In this document: piece by piece, positions 1-10,737 of the stretch
How positions within the stretch are numbered: position 1 is the first letter of the stretch
How the letters are laid out: the number at the start of each line of letters is the position of its first letter
Assembly (NCBI GenBank): GCA_037953745.1
Contig: JBAKBP010001619.1
Span: forward strand, 142,112-206,111
Length of the DNA stretch: 64,000 nt
From: Lithodes maja
Taxonomy: Eukaryota > Arthropoda > Malacostraca > Decapoda > Lithodidae
Direction: 5' to 3'
Made by a program: the position numbers and the translations under genes
The notes under the pieces: model-generated
Told to the model about the DNA's origin: nothing
What the model saw: the letters and a program-made list of their open reading frames with translations, nothing else
Databases searched by the model: none

Positions 1-663
1 CTTAGCTTTGGCCATTACTAACCTACTCACCTCATCACCAACCGCATAGGCCGCTACACCATATGCTACTGAGCTAGCGTCACTAAATAGGTGCAGCGTA
101 ACCCTCTTAGAATTAGTGACCTGACGGGGAAACATGATACCTGTACTATCTATCATCGTTATAATTACCCTGCCAGTTAGCTCTCATGTCATCTGGAATG
201 GGGACATCCCACCCACACTCTAATCTCCACAAGTCCTGTACGAACCTCCGCGCCCAGATGGTTACCGGTAGCAACACTCCTAGAGGATCGAACACACTCG
301 CGGTTAGACTTAGAGCCTCGCGTTTCGTAACCAATGCAGAGCTACTTCCGCGGCAATTAACCTGTAACATATCCTTATTAGTTAGCCACCCAATGCCAAG
401 TACCATAACCCCGTCTTGTTTGGCGGAAGCTATACCCTTCAAGTGCAACAATTCCCGCAAATTCTCATTAATTGTGACCCACTCACGTAAAGACAGGTTA
501 GCGCTGGAAAATATTCTACGGGCATCCCAACATTGTTGTTGCAAATCACTTACATCATCACCAGTCCCCTGCAAGTTATCAATATACAGCCCCCTTTTGA
601 GCTTATTAACTACTTCACTGTTCTCCTGTATCATAGACAGGTGTTTTTGAATGGTAGCATTAA
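1..663 (-). pseudogene. BEL/Pao retrotransposon pol fragment (RT connection / RNase H region)
   Basis: The minus strand encodes part of a BEL/Pao LTR-retrotransposon polyprotein. Recognisable blocks are GLYIDNLQGTGDD (the YVDN-type RT region), TKREALSLTASVFDPLG and FVQDLWRLECGWDVPIP, which are characteristic of the BEL/Pao pol segment after the RT core. Downstream toward position 1, LHLFSDASSVAYGVAAY is the start of the RNase H-like part. The reading frame shifts by one base near position 145, where a TAG follows YNDDR and the other frame resumes with STGIMFPRQV. At the 5' side the ORF is open up to the TTAA at 660-663, where a piggyBac end begins, so insertion cut the gene. The fragment runs off the window at position 1. 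Assignment is from remembered family motifs. The frameshift and truncation mean it is not functional. Confidence 0.85.
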
Positions 664-735
664 CCCGGGAGCTGCGGGAAGACTCTTAAGAGTTCCCCCG
701 GCGGACTGCGGGAAGACTCTCTGGAGTAACGCTTT
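660..735 (+). repeat. piggyBac left terminus with TTAA target
   Basis: TTAA at 660-663 is followed by CCCGGGAGCTGCGGG. The motif CTGCGGGAAGACTC occurs twice, at 672-685 and 706-719, on either side of a CTCTTAAGAG palindrome. The same block in reverse orientation forms one end of the MITEs ending at 36,811 and 39,602. A terminal CCC beside TTAA is the piggyBac signature. Confidence 0.8.
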
Positions 736-883
736 TGAACGCGTACCAAAACCGCGCGTTAATAGTCAGACGGCTGAAAATTGGTGTGGATATAGTACTA
801 CGTGTCAACTCTCGATACCACCCCGCAAAACGCTCTCCCCGCACTCGTGCAAGCACCACCGCGCCAGTAACCAAGCACTAGTC

Positions 884-3806
884 ATGGAGCCCACACGTCC
901 CTCACGCTCGCTCCCTGATGACACAACCAGCCCTTCTTCTGGTGGTGTTAGCCGCCGTGGAAGGCAGAGGGTGGCTGCCAAAGACCCCTAGCTACCAGTA
1001 CGACACGCCCTACAGCTCGGAGGACGAAACACCAGCACCCAAAGCACGGAAAACACGTGCAAGCAGGGCAATGGCACAGAGGTCATTGGTCTTTCGTGAC
1101 ACTGCCACCACGACCCCGGCCACTGCAACAACCACTACCACCACCACTACCACTACTGCCACCCCTGCCACCCCTGCCACCGGTACCAGCGACGCAGGAG
1201 GCCGCCCTAGGGCTGCAGAACCTGCGGGGGGCAGGAAAAATTAAAGGCACGGGCGTAGGGAAAAGATCCCGTACGCCAGCCACAGTGCCCCTACCACCAC
1301 CACCACCACCACCAGCCGCCGCCCCTGGCCCGGCTGCCGCCGCCGCCCCTGGCCCGACTGCCGCTGCCGCCCCTGCTGTCCCTGCCAGCGACGCAGGAGG
1401 CCGCCCTAGGGCTGCAAAAACCTGCGGGGGCAGGAAAAATTAAAGGCACGGGCGTAGGGAAAAGATCCCGTACGCCAGCCACAGTGCCCCTACCACCACC
1501 ACCACCACCAGCCGCCGCCCCTGGCCCGGCTGCCGCTGCCGCCCCTGCTGCCCCTGCCGCCCCTGCTGCCCCTGCCGCCCCTGCCCAAGGAACAGGGAAG
1601 GGGAAGGGGAAAGGGAGAGGGAAAGCGACTGCTGGCCCTGCTTTCCCTGGTGGCCCTGCTGCCCCTGCCGCCCCTGCCGCCCCTGCCGCCCCTGCCCAAG
1701 GAACAGAGAGAAGGGCGACAGGCACCACCATCATCTTCCCATCAAGGCCACGCACCACTGCTGCCCCTGCCGCCGCCTCTGCCGCCGCCTCTGCCGCCGC
1801 CCCTACCGCCGCCCCTACCGCCACCTCTGCTGTCCCTGTCCATCAGACACCCTCGCGTGGCAAAATTACCCGGAAAAGTCTGACACCATCCAAATATGCC
1901 GCCCTGCTGTTTGATGGTGATTTACAGGACATTGGCAGTCAAGGTTTTGACGACGAAGACCAAGCACGGGACCAAGGGTGGGGGGATTTGGGAGTGGACA
2001 GTGGGAGTGAGTCGGACGTCGGCGACGAAAACGAGGAAGGTCATCGTCTGTCCAGTGAAGAGGAGGGTGATGATGATAATGTGCTGTATCGCGACCATGG
2101 AAGCGATATTTCAGACGATGAAGCAGACGCAGACGACATTCCGATCCCTGGCTTGCCTACGTTCGATTGGTCTGACGGGGTCAATTTTGTACCTGACGTG
2201 CCCCAGTTCAATCCTGGGACGTCAGGTACAACTGACGACTGGCCCTGTGACGAGCACGCGAACGAAAGCGACTTCTTCCTCGCTTTTTTCGATTTTGAGG
2301 TAATGACGTTCATCGTTGCCCAAACAAACGCCTACTACAGGTGGGTGTTTGGCCGATTGGACGTCCTTTCTCCAAAAGCGAGAATACGAGGCTGGGTGGA
2401 TACGACTGTTGAAGAATTTATGACGTTCTTTGCCTTGTTGTTCCTCATGCCTCTGATCAAGAAGCATGTGTTGCAACACTACTGGAAGCACGACCCTCTC
2501 ATCGCCACCCCAACTTTCAATAAGTTCATGACTCGTGACAGATTTTTGTTGCTGCTAAGATTTATGCACTTTGCAGACAACGAAAATCCTAACAGGATTG
2601 ACAGGATATGGAAAGTTCGGACTGTGTTCACCATGTTGTTGGAGAGGTTTAGGAAATACTTTTACCCCTTCCTCAATTTGGTGATTGACGAGTCGCTCGT
2701 GCTCTTCAAAGGACGTCTTGTGTTCAAACAGTATATCCCCTTGAAAAGGCATAGGTTCGGAATCAAGCTCTTCGTTTTGTGTGACTGCGAAACTGGAATA
2801 GTGCTTGACATGATCGTGTACACAGGCACTGACATTGACATCCCGAAAGCCGCTGCCAATGACCCCATGGGCATGCCAGGTGCCATCGTCAGGAAAATGT
2901 TGGCACCTTACCTGGGCAAAGGCCACATCATCTACACTGACAACTGGTATACTTCTCCTGCTCTCTGCCAGTTTCTTCATGACAACCAAACGGGGTCATG
3001 TGGGACTGTCAGAAAGACAAGAAAGTTTATGCCAAAATTCACAGGTGATGTCATTCCTCTCACAGATGCCTCCTCCAGTGACACACCTTCAGAAGACGAC
3101 CTGGCCCAGGAACACCGCGAGAGGCATGTTCGAAGAAGGCGACGAAATGGGCAGAAGTACAAGCAGCTCGAGAAGTGTGGGAAAGTGATAGCCCTGAAGT
3201 GGAAGGACAAGCGAGACGTCCACCTGCTTTCCACCGTCCACACAGGTGCCCAGGTGGATTCTGGCAAAATCCACTACAGAACCAGGAAGACCATCTACAA
3301 AGCCCGACATGGTAGTGGACTACACTAAGAACATGCGCCTGGTGGACAAGTCTGACTGTCAGCTGTCAGGCGTTGAGTGTCTGAGGAAGACTGTGAAGTG
3401 GTATCACAAGCTCTTCCTCCACCTAGTTGATATCACGATGCTCAACGCCTACAACTTGTGGTTGGTAAAGAAGGATATGTCCCCAAACCAGAAGCTGAAA
3501 TTCCGGGAGTTCGTGTACAACGTCTCATACCAACTCCTGGAGAAGTATGGCACCACCACTCACAGACGTACGGCATGGCGTGGGGATCACGTTCCTGACC
3601 GAGTGCAGGTGGGTGTCCAAAGACACTACCTGATCGGCACCGAGGTGATTGGCACTCGTCACAGGCAGGTGCAGTGCGTCGTCTGCAGCTCCAGTGTCAG
3701 GAAACCCCATGTCCCAAAAAGAGTCACCTCAATGTGCGCAGAGTGCAAAGTTCCACTCTGCATGGGCGAGTGCTTCAGGGACTACCACACCTTCAAAAAA
3801 ATTTGA
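884..3806 (+). pseudogene. piggyBac transposase (DDE/DDD_Tnp_1_7), frameshifted
   Basis: This is the DDD transposase that cuts and rejoins at TTAA. The likely start is the ATG at 884 (MEPTRPSRSLPDD). The frame changes near 990 before PSYQYDTPYSSEDE, and again within the Ala/Pro-rich repeats at 1,187-1,840. The main frame at 1,484-3,328 holds an acidic segment and then the catalytic core: LVIDESLVLFKGR (first Asp), HIIYTDNWYTSP (second Asp) and, after an extra base near 3,302, MRLVDKSDCQL (third Asp). The C-terminus is the family zinc ribbon, with CVVCSSS, CAECKVPLCMGECF and a final YHTF. All catalytic residues are present, but at least three frame breaks make it inactive as written. The Pro/Ala-rich stretch of about 120 residues is unusual for piggyBac and comes from triplet and minisatellite expansion. 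Confidence 0.88.
1187..1585 (+). repeat. 199-bp tandem duplication plus CCTGCCGCC expansion inside the transposase
   Basis: A block starting CAGCGACGCAGGAGGCC at 1,187 recurs at 1,386, including the same AGGAAAAATTAAAGGCACGG and (ACC)n run, which is two copies with a period of about 199 bp. It continues into CCTGCCGCC/CCTGCTGCC expansions to about 1,840. The duplication changes the reading frame and accounts for the long spurious Gly/Ala-rich ORFs on the other strand. Confidence 0.8.
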
Positions 3807-3809
3807 GTG

Positions 3810-3960
3810 TCGCCCTGCCCCGCCCTGCCCTGCACTGCCCTGCACTGCCCTGCCCTGGACTCGCCCCCTGCTCAGCCCTGCCCTGGACTCGCCCCCTGCT
3901 CAGCCCTGCCCTGGACTCGCCCCCTGCTCAGCCCTGTCCTGGACTCGCGCCCTACCTTAC
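3810..3960 (+). repeat. GC-rich minisatellite, 28-bp unit
   Basis: Immediately after the transposase stop lies a CCCTGC-rich stretch with a 28-bp unit (GGACTCGCCCCCTGCTCAGC core) repeated about 3.5 times, preceded by shorter CCCTGCACTG iterations. Confidence 0.85.
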
Positions 3961-4282
3961 CTGACCTGACCTAATTGATCACGCTACCTCATAATGTAAC
4001 ATATATATTATATAATGTATAAGTTCCAAAGATGTCCCTGTGATATAGCTTTTACATTATATAATTGTATGTTTCATTATTTAGTTTATAAGTTTCAAAT
4101 ATTTACATGTTATATGCCTTATTTTTTTATTATATCAATATATATGTTTGTTATTAGTCAAAGTCATGTGTATATAATTATTTTCTTACCTCAAATGAAT
4201 TGTACAAAAATAAATATGTTTCAACAAATCCTGTCAAACCTACTAAGATAATAAAATAAAACAATAATAAAAAAAAAAAAAC

Positions 4283-4365
4283 ACAAGGTCATGTCATTGT
4301 ATTCTTACAATATGATATATTCTATGAATATTTCATATTTATTGAATACAATGGCATGATCTTGT
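4283..4365. repeat. Perfectly sized 22-bp inverted repeat (hairpin) after an AATAAA/A-rich tract
   Basis: ACAAGGTCATGTCATTGTAT at 4,283 pairs with its near-complement ending at 4,365 (about 20 of 22 positions), with an AT-rich loop of about 39 bases. It follows an A-rich tract at 4,250-4,281. It could be a small fold-back element or a 3'-end structure of the piggyBac unit. Confidence 0.7.
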
Positions 4366-4421
4366 AAAAAAATTTTTTTATCAAAAATGTTCTAGACAAT
4401 ATAAAACCTTCCCCATAACCC

Positions 4422-4501
4422 CCTCCTGGATTCGATCCCACAACCCTAGCACACTTTGAGTTTTCCAGTCCGCGACCTTACCAACCATGCCACAGGAGCT
4501 C
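4422..4501 (-). other. tRNA-like sequence (SINE head or tRNA pseudogene)
   Basis: Read on the minus strand, an A-box-like TGGCATGGTTGGTAAGG is followed about 45 bases later by a B-box-like GGGATCGAATCC. CTCCTG near the 5' end pairs with CAGGAG at the 3' end like an acceptor stem. The anticodon arm does not pair well, so I call it tRNA-derived rather than a functional tRNA. Confidence 0.5.
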
Positions 4502-5594
4502 ATACCAAATATTACTCAAAACTTCGTGTCTACAATCGAAATGACAATATACAAAAAAAAATGAATTATCCCACCAATTTACGTTTGTAAATTGATGGGA
4601 TTATCAATTATATCATGCCAAGGTTTATGAAAGTTTGTCTCTGTCAAGAATTAGTAATTATATAACTTTATTCTGTCAAAAATTGCCAAAACATTCAGCA
4701 AAATTGCCCCTCTCAGTGCGACTCCACTCATTTTCACACGGTCAAGCGGTGACCCTTGCCGCTCCCTTTAGGCCCTACTACACCAGCCACAGCAGCTCTG
4801 TCTGGGAACAAAATTTGTATAAATACAATAATGGATAAAATACTCTTCACAAATACATTTGTATTGTATAATATTGTAAATAAAAAAGAATAATAACTGT
4901 GTGGGTGTCGTAAATTGCTCAACCAGCTTTCTTATGTCTCGCCTACGCGCGTATATTGGATTATACATAGTCATGACTGTCATACAAATAATTGCAGTAG
5001 GTCTCGAATGTACATTTAGATTGCATATTACTTGGAAATAAATAAGTAAACGTTTCTCTGGTGGCAATCTACCCTTTCGCAAGTGTAAGGAGACACCATT
5101 CTATATTTAGCCCTTTATCGCAAAAGGCAATCTGCACGTGTTTACTGACCACCGTCGCTGGTGCTCTATAATATAGTACTTTATTGACAGTCAATGGCCT
5201 ACATGTTTCTGTGGTACTTCACATGTGTCTAAAATGCAATGTCTGCTTGCATAAAAATGCAATTCTGAAGTCCATTTATACGTACAACATACGCATGTCT
5301 CAGTTTCTATCTATCTCTCTCTCTCTCTCTCCATTCCTGACTCATGTTATTGTAAAACTCTTGGTGGCAAGAAACACCAGACACCTGGAAGACAAGGTTC
5401 AAAATCCCAAGCATCCATACGCCTCGAGCGCCTTCACACTTGTCACACAGCTGGTTATCTATCTAGAGATCTGCCTGCCTTCCTTCTCTTGATGACTCAC
5501 TCACTCCCTCCCTGCACCCCTGCATGCCTCCCTCCCTCCCTCCCACACACCCACCCCCAACCCACCCTTTCAGGCTTCCGTGTGCTAGAAACAC
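4502..5594. other. Non-coding stretch with a small hairpin and a CT microsatellite
   Basis: I see no gene. A hairpin at 4,568-4,601 pairs ATCCCACCAATTTAC with its complement around a 4-base loop. A (CT)n run lies at about 5,310-5,332. The rest is AT-rich unique-looking sequence. Confidence 0.6.
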
Positions 5595-6165
5595 ATTCAC
5601 AATTTGCGTAAATATCGCATCAATTGGGCTATATGCGGTATATTCCTTGTTATATGGGACGCCTACATACGTACACGTCTTTATTATAGCATGACAGTGC
5701 TCTAAATACAAGATTTATGTGATATGTATGGCGTAACACACCCTCTCCCCCTTTCATTCCCAGCACAGCTCACTCACACCTTGGTTCACGCATAGAAACT
5801 CTTTGATAATGTGCGTAAATATCGCATGAATTGGTCAATATGCGGTATATATTTTGATATATGGCACGTATACATACGTACAAGTCTGTATTATAGCATG
5901 ACAGTGCTCTACGTACAAGATATACGTGATATGTATGGCGTAAACCACACTCTCAGCTCATAAATTGCCGCCAAACCTCCAACACATTTCATTCCCGCCT
6001 AAAAATTCTCTTATAATTCCCTTATATATTGCAATTTTTGGTCACTATGAGGCATATTCATTGTTATATGGGTGGCCTACACACGTATACATACTCTACA
6101 TAGCCTAAAAGGGCTCAAAAATGGACATATACGTGATAATACGCCGTAACCCACCCCCTCCTCCC
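5595..6165 (+). repeat. Three diverged tandem copies of a ~205-bp repeat
   Basis: Blocks at about 5,598-5,755, 5,809-5,962 and 6,011-6,165 share the order TGCGTAAATATCGCAT, TATGCGGTATAT, TATATGG, ACATACGTAC, CATGACAGTGCTCTA and TGATATGTATGGCGTAA, with progressive divergence. The third copy is the most decayed. Nothing in them looks coding. Confidence 0.75.
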
Positions 6166-6902
6166 TCTCCTTCTATCCCCTGCGCGCGTAAATATTCGGC
6201 AGGGAAATCTCGCCGCTCGATGACAATCTAGCCGCGCGGTGCCATTCGCTCCACATTTTTCAACTACGGACCGTTCCCCCACCCCCCCCAGACATTTTTT
6301 GGGGGGTCAAATATATATGGGCCGATGCCCGCAAACATTCCCTACACGATGAGGTACTTTTTATCGAAATTTGCAATAGGTCCCCAAATCATCATACGTG
6401 CGCACAGTCTTACCCTGTAGAAAACCCCCTGTGCGCCGCGGAGAGGTTAAAACAAAGCGATAACATGCGTGTATCGTCTCGCGGTAGCTCAAATGGGGCT
6501 TGAGAATGAACAGTAGGGGTACTGTACATACCTATGCAAGGGGAACTGATCCACTTTTCTGGTCCCCCTTCTTCCTCATGTTTAGCCCCATTAGTTTTCA
6601 GATTATAAGACGTTCGGCCCATTAGTTTAGCGATTTTAATACCTTTCGCCCCATTTCGTTGTCAATGTTAAGACATTTCGTGCCATTTAGGGGTATTGCT
6701 TCCTGGCAAGCGATAGCAAGCCTGTAATTTTAAGAGTAACTAGCCTTTGGCCGGGATTTTTTTTACCGAAAAATGTACAAATTTATCCTGAAGGGGGTCT
6801 AGGAGGTGTTTTTCTAAGCTTGATGAAGGTCTAGCGAGGAAACTAAACAATATATTAATACATGAATTAATAGACCAAAAAAACGGCCACGGGATGGATG
6901 TA

Positions 6903-7167
6903 GTGATCGGGCGTACGGTCGTCATGTTGTGCGCTCGCAGTTACGTTCCCGTCTATTTCGACGCTATATTTTCTGCTATATGCCCCCTGTCTTTACTACA
7001 TGAATACTAGGTTAGGTTAGGTTAGGTTGTTTGGTTAGGCTAATGTATTTTTATATTCAAAGGCAGTCAAAATAGACGGGAACATGATGGGAAAGGTCCG
7101 ACGCCACTACGCGTAGTGTAAACAAGGCTGGCAGTACACCCGCACTTAACATTCTTGCCCCGATCAC
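6903..7167. mobile_element. Small TA-flanked fold-back element (Tc1/mariner-like MITE candidate)
   Basis: TA at 6,901-6,902 is followed by GTGATCGGGC, and the complement GCCCCGATCAC ends at 7,167 before another TA. Inside, GTTCCCGTCTATTT (6,944) and AAATAGACGGGAAC (7,070) form a second inverted pair. A run of four TTAGG-type units lies at 7,009-7,028. The TA target suggests Tc1/mariner but no transposase is present. Confidence 0.45.
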
Positions 7168-7348
7168 TAGCCGTATTAGTGAGAGTGAGAGGGTTTATAT
7201 GTATACATTCATTTACATAACACAGTTTTTAGAGTGTAGATGGAACAGGGAAAAGCCTAAGGAAATGAAAACCAAAAATACAACTAAAGAAAGGGGGAAA
7301 AATACACACACACAATAATGTAGAAGGTAAGAAAAATGTACGAGAATA

Positions 7349-7672
7349 ATAGTCCGGCAACCAAAAGTATATTTTTCTTATAACCTTGTTTTGGGGTCTT
7401 TAAGTTTTTTTTTTCAGTGGATTTTGTTTGCCAACATATCCGGTTTGAAAAATATATATGTTGGCTCGCTGTCAGCCTTGGGCAATTTGAGATAATTAGC
7501 ATAAAACAAAATGGCCGCCAAAATTATATCAAAATACATAAAATACCATACATCCCTTGAAAATTCACACAGAGGGTCAACCTTACATGAATTCCAGGGT
7601 ATTTTGATCCAGAAAATCTATTTCTGGTATTTTCAAATTCAAAATGGCCACCGTTTTCAAAATGGCTGCCCA
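7349..7672 (+). repeat. Left terminal inverted repeat of the Academ-like element
   Basis: Shared with the complement of 15,045-15,361, in order: CCTTGTTTTRGGGTCTT, CAGTGGATTTTGTTTGCC, TTGGCTC, GAGATAATTAGCATAAAAC, AAATGGCC, TTCCAGGGTATTTTGA and TTTCAAAATGGCTGCC. The arms differ by scattered substitutions and small indels, so the element is not recent. Confidence 0.85.
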
Positions 7673-9969
7673 ACAAATAAGAAATTGAAGTGTACAAATC
7701 GTAATTTTGACGTATGTATGATTCGTACACTTTGTTAATTTACTAGTAGATTTTACTATTTTGTACATTTACTCATGAAATTATCGGAAGGTGCAGTGTG
7801 TATAGTTTTTGATAGAAACTGTTGAAAACTAGGGATGCCTGAACATGCTATATTCACATCAGATATGTATAGGTGATTGATCCTCACGTGTTTGTTTCCT
7901 GTAATCCTCACATCCTTTTGTTGTGTGGTATTTTATTTCTCTGTTTATTGTTTATCATAAAGGAGTGAGTCCTTGCACTACCAGGGCACACTGGTGACTT
8001 CACTGCTGTGAAACCCAGCATGGGGTTCAGTGTCAGCTAAGATGTAACTTAGTGCCCCAAATGTTATCCAATTTGCCCCATTTAAGTTAAATAACCGTAC
8101 CTGAATAGACAGGGTGTGCCAACGTGGGAGAGCCGAACCAAGAATGAAGAGGCTTAATTCATTCGGATGGTGTACAGATCGCACGGGACTTAAATGGCAC
8201 TGGATGAACGATCGGGCTAGGAGTAGTACATAAACTGTGTGAACCTAGTTGTATCCCATACATGAAAGTGCATACTGTTAAAGGTGGTAAAAGGATAAAC
8301 CCTCGGCCTTTAACAGAGACCAATGTTCTAAGTGTTAGATTGGTACTAGTGTAAGTTATTGCTACAGTTTACAATTTACAATTGAAGTGTACATGTATAT
8401 GAAGTAAAGCCAGTATGGAGGAAGAATGCTATTTTGCTTGGAAGTTTAAATGCACAGATTCCAAGAAGAAAGAAGTCTTGATAAATGCTAAAGCTAAGAG
8501 GATAGAAAATATCATAAGATGCAGTAAAATATACAAAGATGAAATCCATCAGAAACTGCAGTTGCAATATGATAATGACAAGGATGAGTTTGAAGGTCCA
8601 TAGCTCATGTGTGAATAAATACGTTCATCCAAAAGAGGTTCAAAGGGCCCTGAAAGGCCAAAAGGAAGATGAAGAAGAAGCAGATGCTGCACCTAGAAAA
8701 CGAGCAAGACGTTCTGAACAACTGAAGTTCAATTTTTTTTTAGCACTGTATATTTTGTGGAGAAGATTGCCAAGTTAAGAAGGACCCCAAGCATCCATCA
8801 AGATGGAAACCAGCATATCTCTGCAGACAAGTTAACAGGCCAGAAAAGAAAATGTCCCTTAAGACAGAAATCCTTGCAAAATGTGATGAACGGAATGATG
8901 ACTGGGCAGCACAAGTTCGGATTAGGGTGAGTGGAGCTTTCAGTGATTTGCACGCAGCTGATGCACGCTACCATGTTGCATGTCGTACCAACTTTATGTC
9001 AAGTAGATCAACCTCTGCTGCGGTAAAGGAAGCACAGGCAGATAAGCCTGAGTTGGATAAAGGTTTGCAGGTTATTATCAGTATCTTAAAGGAAGACATG
9101 TCACATATTTGGAACTCAGTTGATCTGTTCAATTTGTACATAGAAAATGAAGGCAATGCTCTATCCCGTAGACAGCTAATAGCAGAACTATCTGCGCACT
9201 TTGGTAAAGACCTTGTAGTTCTGTCTTCCCCTGGTATTGCCTCAATATTATGCTGGGGTCACACATTCACGTATATGCTCCCGTATGCTCCCGTACGAAG
9301 GTTTATTGGTAGTTGGCAACCGAATACGTAAAACGTAAGGGCTTAGTACGCAAAACGTAAATGAAATTGTGTCTAGTCGTGGGGGTTGGTACGCATGGCG
9401 GGCGTAGCCACGCTGGTCTTGGAGGTGGTTGGTGCGGCCAAGGTCGCCCGGTATGTTTTGGATTTCGAATCAGATACGGGGCTCGCGCTCACGTATGTCA
9501 AAAGTCGGGAAAGCATACGTTTTACCTGGCTAGCTGCTACGTCTTACGGGTGCAGCCCCGTAAAACGTAGCAGCTAGACAGGTAAAACGTAAGTTTCTCC
9601 CGCCAATCGTACAATGTTCACGTAAAACGGGAAAGTGAAAGTAAGTCCGGGCGCATCTGGCAGAACCGCCGCACTGCGGGTTGGCGGGAAGACGCGGCAC
9701 CGTTGTACGGTGGGGTCACGGGGGACAACGGGACCAGCGGGGGACCAGCGGGGGACACTCCAGTCACACCTCTCACCACACCGGAGCAGCAACCAACAAG
9801 CCAACCCTGCCACCCTCTGCACCCTGCCGAAAACAAATCGTAGCAGCGAAACGACTGCACCTATGGCTTTCATATTTTTACCACATGTACCTTACCCTTT
9901 AGGCTACCCACCACAAAAATCCCAAATCCCTCCTCCCACCCACTCATTGACTGTCGGTCCCGTCAGAAG

Positions 9970-10510
9970 GAAAAAAAAGGAAAATCTGTGGCGGCGAAAC
10001 TACCTCACCAATCGGTTCCATATTTGTGTGACAAGTCCCTTACCTTTCTGCCTTCCCCCCACCACACCCCCAACCACCCACTTCCAGCGTATCCGTACGA
10101 AGATAAGGAAAAAAAGGAAAATCTGTGGCGGCGAAACTACCTCACCAATCGGTTCCATATTTGTGTGACAAGTCCCTTACCCTTCTGCCTTCCCCCCACC
10201 ACACCCCCAACCACCTCCAACCACCCACTTCCAGCATATCCGTAGGAAGATGAGGAAAAAAAGGAAAATCTGTGGCGGCGAAACTACCTCACCAATCGGT
10301 TCCATATTTGTGTGACAAGTCCCTTACCCTTCTGCCTTCCCCCCACCACACCCCCAACCGCCTCCCACCACCCACTTCCAGCGTATCCGTACGAAGATAA
10401 GGAAAAAAAGGAAAATCCGTGGTGGCGAAACTACCTCACCAATCGGCTTCATATGTGTAACACAAGTCAATTACCCTTCTACCTTCCCCCAACCAACACG
10501 AAAACCACCC
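9970..10510 (+). repeat. Four tandem copies of a 137-147-bp unit inside the nested element
   Basis: GGAAAATCTGTGGCGGCGAA recurs at about 9,979, 10,116, 10,263 and 10,410 (the last with one or two changes). Each copy is followed by CTCACCAATCGG, ACAAGTC and a C/A-rich stretch. The intact parallel frames are a by-product of the repeat, not evidence of a gene. Confidence 0.85.
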
Positions 10511-10599
10511 TCCCACCCATACATTCCGATACCATAAAAGTCTCTGTAGTCTATAGTGTCTTTTCAGCTACTTTCGGGACCATCAGGGACCTGATTTCT

Positions 10600-10737
10600 G
10601 GCAAAAATGGACAAGGGGAGTGTTTTTTTTACCATTATCCTTCCTTTCTCTCCCAACTTGATAGATTTAGCCAAAAAAAAAAAAAATCTGGCACTGGGGA
10701 GGTTTTCATTTACCCCCGTGCGCACTTCAGAGGTTAA
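10600..10737 (-). other. Relic of a piggyBac-type end
   Basis: Read on the minus strand from TTAA at 10,734-10,737, CCTCTGAAGTGCGCACGGGG matches the end of the MITE at 36,183 for about 35 bases, then diverges. No partner end with TTAA is visible to the left, so this is a fragment captured inside the nested element. Confidence 0.6.

Larger units (their letters stand above)
664..6446 (+). mobile_element. piggyBac-family DNA transposon (right end tentative)
   Basis: The left end is firm: TTAA then CCCGGG at 664, directly upstream of a piggyBac transposase. The right end is a guess. TTAA at 6,447-6,450 is preceded, read inward on the minus strand, by CCTCTCCGCGGCGCAC, which resembles the CCTCTGAAGTGCGCAC end of the MITE starting at 36,183. 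Beyond 6,450 I do not see the BEL/Pao coding sequence resume, so the right boundary could be wrong or the flank rearranged. About 2.6 kb of non-coding DNA after the transposase would be long for this superfamily. Confidence 0.45.

Noticed and set aside
1291..1824. Long Gly/Ala-rich ORF on the minus strand
   Set aside because: It is the antisense of the Pro/Ala triplet repeats of the piggyBac transposase; open frames arise from repeat composition.
4422..4501. Functional tRNA gene
   Set aside because: A and B boxes and an acceptor-like stem are present, but the anticodon arm does not pair. Kept as tRNA-like only.
7009..7028. TTAGG run as a telomere
   Set aside because: Only about four units within a small fold-back element; an interstitial or chance run.
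7497..7672. Small ORFs in the TIR of the Academ-like element (7,511-7,738)
   Set aside because: They lie inside the inverted repeat, occur on both strands and have no domain.
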